NCBI RefSeq assembly: GCF_000002235.5
Contig: NW_022145613.1
Coordinates: 16,926,883 to 16,990,882 of the forward strand
Length of the DNA: 64,000 nucleotides
Direction of reading: 5' to 3'
Origin: Strongylocentrotus purpuratus
Taxonomy: Eukaryota > Echinodermata > Echinoidea > Camarodonta > Strongylocentrotidae
Made by a program: the position numbers and the translations under genes. This document shows positions 58,456 through 64,000 of this stretch, piece after piece. Each line of letters begins with the position of its first letter. Position 1 is the stretch's first letter. A model generated the notes under the pieces. That model ran no database searches, was not told where the DNA came from, and saw only the letters and a program-made list of their open reading frames with translations.

Positions 58456-58598
58456 AGGGGGAGAGAGAGTGAGAGAGAAAGTGGGAGAGAAAGAGAGAGA
58501 GAGGGGGAAGGGGTGCGTGCGTGTATGTATGTGAGTGTGCCAAATAGAAAATGTTAGAAGACAGCGAGGGATGAAGAGAGAGAGAGAGGGAGAGAGAG

Positions 58599-58632
<34 letters not shown>

Positions 58633-58750
58633 AGGAAGAGAGAGAGAGAAGGAGAGAGAGAAAGAGAGAGAGAAAGAAAGAGAGAGAAGGAGAGAAAGAA
58701 AGAGAGAGAAAGAAAGAGAGAGGGAGAGAAAGAGAGAGAGGGAGAAAGAA

Positions 58751-58812
<62 letters not shown>

Positions 58813-58815
58813 AGT
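58456..58815. repeat. (GA)n microsatellite field
   Basis: About 360 bases of interrupted GA repeat, ending in a pure run of about 25 units. All frames through it are low complexity. Confidence 0.97.
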
Positions 58816-60070
58816 GGTGTTGGGAATTGAAGAGAGGTGCAGCGGATTCGGACAATTCTCAACCACACATGCCATGTCAAAGAGATATTGCAACTGACAT
58901 TTTAGCGTTTCTGCATAACAATCATTCTTATCCAATAATAATGATAAATTGTGCATAAACGATATAGTTTTGGTTATGAATGTGAGTAGGCTATGTGAAT
59001 GCTAAAAATCTTTACATTAAGACATTATTATTACAACGTGCATAACTGCAAGGCCTTTTGATACTAATATAACGTGTTGCGCATGTATAAATATCTTACA
59101 CTTTTAGAGTAACTTTAATTCAAAGCGGCACACTTCGAATGAATCATTAAAACAGTGATAAACTGCGTGAATATAAATGTATATTTTGGACAAAGGGGCA
59201 TCTCAATTTGCGTCTTGAAGTCCGGCAACTTAAAGTAATTAAAGTTGGGAAGAAACATTTTACTGGACCTTAAAGGAATTCATGCTTTGTGATGCACAAT
59301 CATCAATTAGTTCATCCTCTTTCTCGGGGAAATTCTTCCTACCTATGATCACAAGAAAACAAGACAAACCAAAGCAAACCAATCAATTTATATATATGAA
59401 ATATACGACTTTCCTTAGCCAAAAGAAATATGATAAGAGTTGTCTTATGTTAACGTCAAACGTAGATGGCGCTGGGCATGGTCACCAAGATCATACAATC
59501 AAGGCTTGGTCTACTCGATTTAAGTAGATGATATGTTGCTTGGTCGGGCAAGAGCACAGCGGAAGCATATGAAAAATATTGCTACCTTAACCCTATGATG
59601 GAGAATAGTGGAAGTATGTACTCGCATGCAACATTGCATGGTATCACTGATCAATGGAAGCAGGCCCAAATAATTGTTCTTTTGTCTAATAATCATGCTA
59701 ATCCGTAATACATATACTTTAATTAATACATGTTCGTAGATTTATATTAAGAATTATACTGATTCCGTTCAATTACATTACATTTTCTGTTATGCCTATT
59801 ACGTAATACTCAAACATTTTAGTTGAAGTTAATAGAATGTAACCAACCTGAAATAACTATGATAAAGAATTGTTTTATAAACTCTTTAGGCAGGTAGATC
59901 TTTCCTGCGCCACTTATCCTTTCGATTCTTTTCTTAAATTACCAGCCCTATTAATGTAAACTCATTTCTCATGCTCTTATACCTTCCACTCTACAATTAT
60001 AAAACTAAATCTTATTATCTATGTCTTTTTCTCTCCCTTCCGTCCATTCTGCCTGTCTATTCTTCTTTAT
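58816..60070. other. Gene-free stretch
   Basis: AT-rich, no coding or repeat signal that I can support. Confidence 0.45.
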
Positions 60071-60075
60071 CTCTC

Positions 60076-60078
<3 letters not shown>

Positions 60079-60154
<76 letters not shown>

Positions 60155-60239
60155 TCTCTCCTATTGTCTGTCTCTCTTCTTCTCATGTGAGTCTCTCTCA
60201 TAGAGATATATACTACTAACATTAAGTATATATCTCTAT

Positions 60240-60277
<38 letters not shown>

Positions 60278-60426
60278 CCTCTCCCTCTCTACTCTTGTCT
60301 GTCTCTGTCTATCTGTCTCTATAATCCCTCTCATGACATGTATTTCTGTCTGTCTGTCTCTCTCCGTCTCTGTCTCTCTCCTCTGCGTACCCATCTCTCC
60401 CTCTCCGCAGTCCCCCCCCCCCCCCC
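60079..60426. repeat. (TG)n-(CT)n compound microsatellite ending in poly-C
   Basis: A TG run (60079-60117), CT runs either side of a hairpin, TCTG-rich sequence and a poly-C run (about 60413-60426). Confidence 0.96.
60199..60240. repeat. Perfect 16-bp inverted repeat inside the CT tract
   Basis: Arms catagagatatatact and agtatatatctctatg with a 10-base loop, bordered by gtctctct on each side. It interrupts the CT microsatellite. Confidence 0.9.
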
Positions 60427-60769
60427 ACCCCCTATGCCTCTCTTTTGATAGTTGAGACGCCATATAAAATTGGAAATCTATAAACAATGTCGTCAGGTAT
60501 GTGTGATTTCATACCGAGAGTACCTTTACTTTTTTAAGTAAAAATCTACAAAAGGTCCTTTTTCATTCTTATCATAGATAAAACAGTTCTTTAGTTTCCA
60601 TGATATATTTTCACATGTTCTCTCGTAAAAATAAGACATGTTCCATCAAAAGAATTGAGAAAGGGATACTTTATTGGGTACAACACAAATAAGAGATTTA
60701 GCAACGTAATATGGCGTCACACACCATCACCAAAATTTTGCTTTTCTGTGTAATTAATGATATCATAAC

Positions 60770-60985
60770 AATCATCTTGGACCTGATGGAAGAACAGTCT
60801 TGTCTATGGCTAGACTGAACTGGGTGTCCTTCTGACTTCATTATTGTCTTCTTCTTATTTTTACATTGTACATTATGTTTGTATAAATGTTGATTTATAT
60901 TATGTTGTAAATGTTTTGTATACTTATCTTGTTTTTATTGTGAATTCGGAGAATAAATAAATCAAATCGAATCAAAATCTACCTT
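60770..60985 (+). mobile_element. Possible 3' end of a LINE fragment
   Basis: ggacctgatggaagaacagt ... followed by a T-rich stretch and gaataaataaatcaaatcga. This is the same kind of terminus (aataaa plus short A-rich tandem) as the LINE at 40986-43015. The evidence is structural only. Confidence 0.35.
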
Positions 60986-61424
60986 CAAATTGTAACTTTC
61001 TTAATCTTTGTCCAATTTTTTTCCCCTGATTTCTTTCTTTAGCACTCAATGTGAAATGATTCATTCGCCTTTCATCTATTCAATTTCTCCCTACTACAAC
61101 GATATCAATAAATGCAATATAAAATAACGAAATGTGTGGATATTTCACCTAATATATTTAGAAGTTTAAAAATCTGTATGAAGTCAACATATATATACAT
61201 ACATCATAATATTTAGTTCTTAAAACAGTTCTATCATGGACTTATACAATATTTCATTGTCTCTCCGTGACTATATTGTCGTAATTCTACAAGTTAAAAA
61301 ACAGGTTTGCTCATTTTTCTGCATCACATTTGCAATTCCACAACTCTATGGTCAGATAGCAGCATTGGTGCCTCAATGAGAACAGTATTAATACTGATGA
61401 GGCTACCCTGGGTAAACAAGACAT

Positions 61425-61520
61425 ATTATTATAATTATCATGATCATTATTATTATCATTATTATTATTTATATATATTTTTTTTATTATTATTATTATT
61501 ACCATTATTATTATTGTCAT
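61425..61520. repeat. (ATT)n-rich tract
   Basis: Imperfect ATT/TTA trinucleotide run; non-coding. Confidence 0.85.
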
Positions 61521-62945
61521 TATCGCATATTACCAATGACAGAGCAAATTAATGCATGATACAATGAATTATGAAATTTAAATTATGTGGTCTTACTTTG
61601 CCTAAAACTGACCTGTTTAACTTTCAAAACACATTACTGGAATAAAATCGTCATAAAACTTTAGTGCAAATACCGCACGATGTGAGTTGTAAAATATGAG
61701 TCATTAACGATTAAAAATAAGGTCAATAGTTTTACGAAACGATTAATAGCCTAATGGATATGTCTGTTAAGCTAATCATTCACAGAGGAGTTTTTATCAA
61801 CACAGGACAAACTGGAGAATATCAAATTGAATACAAAATAGTTCGCTAGTTACTTATTGCATATTTTGGTCATATTTAACAAAGCAGTGATTTTTCTTCT
61901 TCTCCAAATAAGGTCTTTATTCAGTTTTTCTCAAAGCATAAAACAGTATAATCAAATGTACAAAATAATGGATACAATATGTTTGACAAACATAGGTACA
62001 ATGGAAAACAAAATTTTAGGATTTAAAGAAGTTAAATAAGTAGTAAGTTTTATCAGATTGTTGTTTCGCAGCAAGCCGTAAAAATCTGATTTTCTAAGTA
62101 ATTTTATAATTAATGAGTTTCCGAAGTAATCCAGATCTGGCTCGATTTGAATGCATAATAATGGATGTTAATTTTGAATTATAGTAGTATGGTCAAAATG
62201 CGTTTTGTACAGCCTAAAAATATAATACGATCCACCATTTCTACGCGCTTCCAAAATGCTTTGGAAATCCAAAAACGAACAGGCTTACATTTAAATTATA
62301 GGCCATCGGGTTAATCTTAGTTTGTGATATCACCAAGTCAATAACACAGGCCTCTTATAATTTGGAGTGGAAGGAGGAAGGTGCCTGTTTCTTGTCTCAA
62401 ACGGATAAAATCAAATATTCCTTCAAAATACGGTGACTCTAAAGAGAGAGTGAAAATGAGATAAAGTGCTTATTTCAGCCATTACATTTGGAGGATATCG
62501 ATGCAGACATAAATAATACAGAAAACATGTAATAACTATAGAAATACTAATGATGAAGAATAGTAAATTAGTAATTGCCAATTTCCATGTCAAACAATGT
62601 TCTTTCTTAATCTACTTGTAAATAGGCGTCGTCGAGATGCTGAGGGGGAATAGTTAGTTTGTCCCCTGACTCGTTGTACATGTCTCCTATAACTTGCATA
62701 AATAAATCAATGCACCAATCATTGACCATTATTGAGATTGAATTGAATATAAATAGCGTCAGTATCGTTCTTATTGTCCCATTACACTTACATAATTCCT
62801 AAAATCGATTGAGATGATGACATTCAAATAATAAGTAATTGCTCTAATTTTCAAATATAAATACAAGATGGGATTATACATATAAGGCAGCTTCAAGGTA
62901 GAGATTTCTAACGAGGGAATAATATTCCAATTTTCCGATTTTTGA
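61521..62945. other. No gene or repeat recognised
   Basis: AT-rich sequence with short featureless frames. Confidence 0.45.
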
Positions 62946-62948
62946 ATC

Positions 62949-62985
62949 GTCTGCACGATCTGTATCTTATCCTGATCGTGCAGGC
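62949..62985. repeat. Short hairpin gtctgcacgatc / gatcgtgcaggc
   Basis: Arms of about 12 bases with one mismatch and a 13-base loop. It may be an element terminus; unproven. Confidence 0.6.
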
Positions 62986-63303
62986 GATCTCAAACACTGG
63001 GAGTTGTTATCACACAGTCACACCGCCAAATCGACTCCGAACGGACCGATGACATCGCCATTCACCGTAATGATTACAACAACAAAAAATATGTCGGCCT
63101 TCTTGGTACCACTGATACCCTTGTCACACCAACGAGACCGACACCAGACCGACATCAGAGCGATCGCACAATAACGTCACCCCTATGGCCAAGGATTAGT
63201 CTGTCTGTAATCGGTATATACTAGGGTCAATTTGGCGATGTGACTGTACTGACTAAGGTATCAGCCAATCCGCCAAAACGACTCCAAAACGACTCTTAAT
63301 ATA

Positions 63304-63703
63304 AAGGTAAAGACCAGTTATGGTCATGCGATTGCATTGTGAAAGAAACGTTGTGGAATCGATCAGAAAAGGTTGATCATCTAGCATATAAGTATTGGTG
63401 TGTACTGCAAGGTTCTGGAATCATCAAAATGATAAGAGATATGGCCCAGTCTTCGTTAAGTTACAAGCACTGTACACAGAAAGATGTATATGGGACTATA
63501 CGCACACGTGCGCGACACATGCGTTTATCTCTCACAGACCATGTAGATAAACTAATTTACCAAATATATCAATTAGTAGGCGGTTTCCCGGCAACATTTT
63601 TATCATCATGTATTAGTCAAACATATTCTTTCACATGATTGGTAATAAGAGCTTCCATTTCATTTTTTGAAATTGGGGCGTTTTCAATACTGGTCTTTAC
63701 CTT
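63304..63703. mobile_element. 400-bp TIR element flanked by TA
   Basis: Perfect 15-base inverted termini (aaggtaaagaccagt) with TA immediately outside each end. That fits a Tc1/mariner-like target duplication, although TA alone is weak evidence. The interior holds a plus-strand frame of 99 residues (63339-63638) that nearly fills it. I do not recognise that protein, and it is more likely chance than gene. Confidence 0.7.
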
Positions 63704-64000
63704 TAACTGACCTATGACTTGCCAATTCAAGGATCAGACTGTCAGTCTGGTACCGTTCTTGTCAGGTTGACTGAAGCGTTATAGCAAAATACTTTCTTAA
63801 GATGTATTTTTCTTAGAGGTATCTACATGATGAAGCCTTCCAAATTGGCCAGAGGTAACTCGAAACCCAGGGAGACGAGTAGCGAGACTAGATAGCTGAA
63901 CACGCAACCTGATGTGAAGTAGTACGCCTAAGTTGGAGGGAAAAAACAGGAAACATTTTTGAGGGGTATTCTGATCATTGTTATTGCTAGATTTCCTAGA
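63704..64000. other. No gene or repeat recognised
   Basis: Short terminal stretch. Nothing I can support. Confidence 0.4.

Noticed and set aside
58447..58956. 169-residue Ser/Leu frame and opposite Arg/Glu frames
   Set aside because: Translations of the (GA)n microsatellite.

Overview
This is a eukaryotic window: AT-rich, intron-bearing and dense in interspersed repeats. I infer a marine deuterostome invertebrate, most likely an echinoderm such as a sea urchin. The inference rests on the gene content, tRNA-derived SINEs, many short terminal-inverted-repeat elements, long microsatellites and poly-G/poly-C tracts. Species cannot be fixed from the sequence alone. No operon-like, phage, plasmid or CRISPR structure is present, and most long open frames are low-complexity translations or antisense shadows.

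Four protein genes can be supported. (1) The left edge (287-7144, minus) holds the first seven coding exons of VPS13B, encoding about 707 N-terminal residues of a bridge-like lipid-transfer protein of roughly 4000 residues; the rest lies beyond base 1. (2) A complete six-exon PDCL3 (13833-18278, plus) encodes a 241-residue phosducin-like chaperone cofactor. (3) A complete six-exon SWEET/SLC50A1 sugar transporter (29361-25156, minus) encodes 219 residues. (4) An intronless-CDS LRR-Ig single-pass membrane protein of 811 residues lies at 50771-53206, plus. Exon boundaries in genes 1-3 were set by splice consensus, phase continuity and remembered family sequences, and the coding totals are all multiples of three.

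The rest is mobile-element and simple-repeat territory. A 5'-truncated, frameshifted non-LTR retrotransposon (about 40986-43015, minus) sits inside a tRNA-derived SINE; two other copies of that SINE (29815-30024 and 39871-40076) show the uninterrupted order. At least five short TIR-element families occur, several with two copies in the window. Copies lie in VPS13B introns 3 and 5, in PDCL3 introns 2 and 3, and in the likely 3' UTRs of PDCL3 and SWEET. A near-perfect 96-bp zero-loop palindrome (46916-47011), an 849-bp TIR element with internal tandem repeats (33524-34372) and a 400-bp TIR element flanked by TA (63304-63703) stand out.

The four genes do not form an evident pathway; they are ordinary neighbours on a chromosome. 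VPS13B and PDCL3 are divergent, separated by about 6.7 kb. PDCL3 and SWEET are convergent, with about 6.9 kb between their stop codons. SWEET and the LRR-Ig gene are separated by about 21 kb in which I see no gene. I found no convincing previously undescribed biological system. The most interesting items are a GC-AG intron in VPS13B, tandem copies of a SWEET exon-intron boundary, the perfect palindrome, the nested retroelements and the LRR-Ig receptor with an unusual tyrosine-rich tail.
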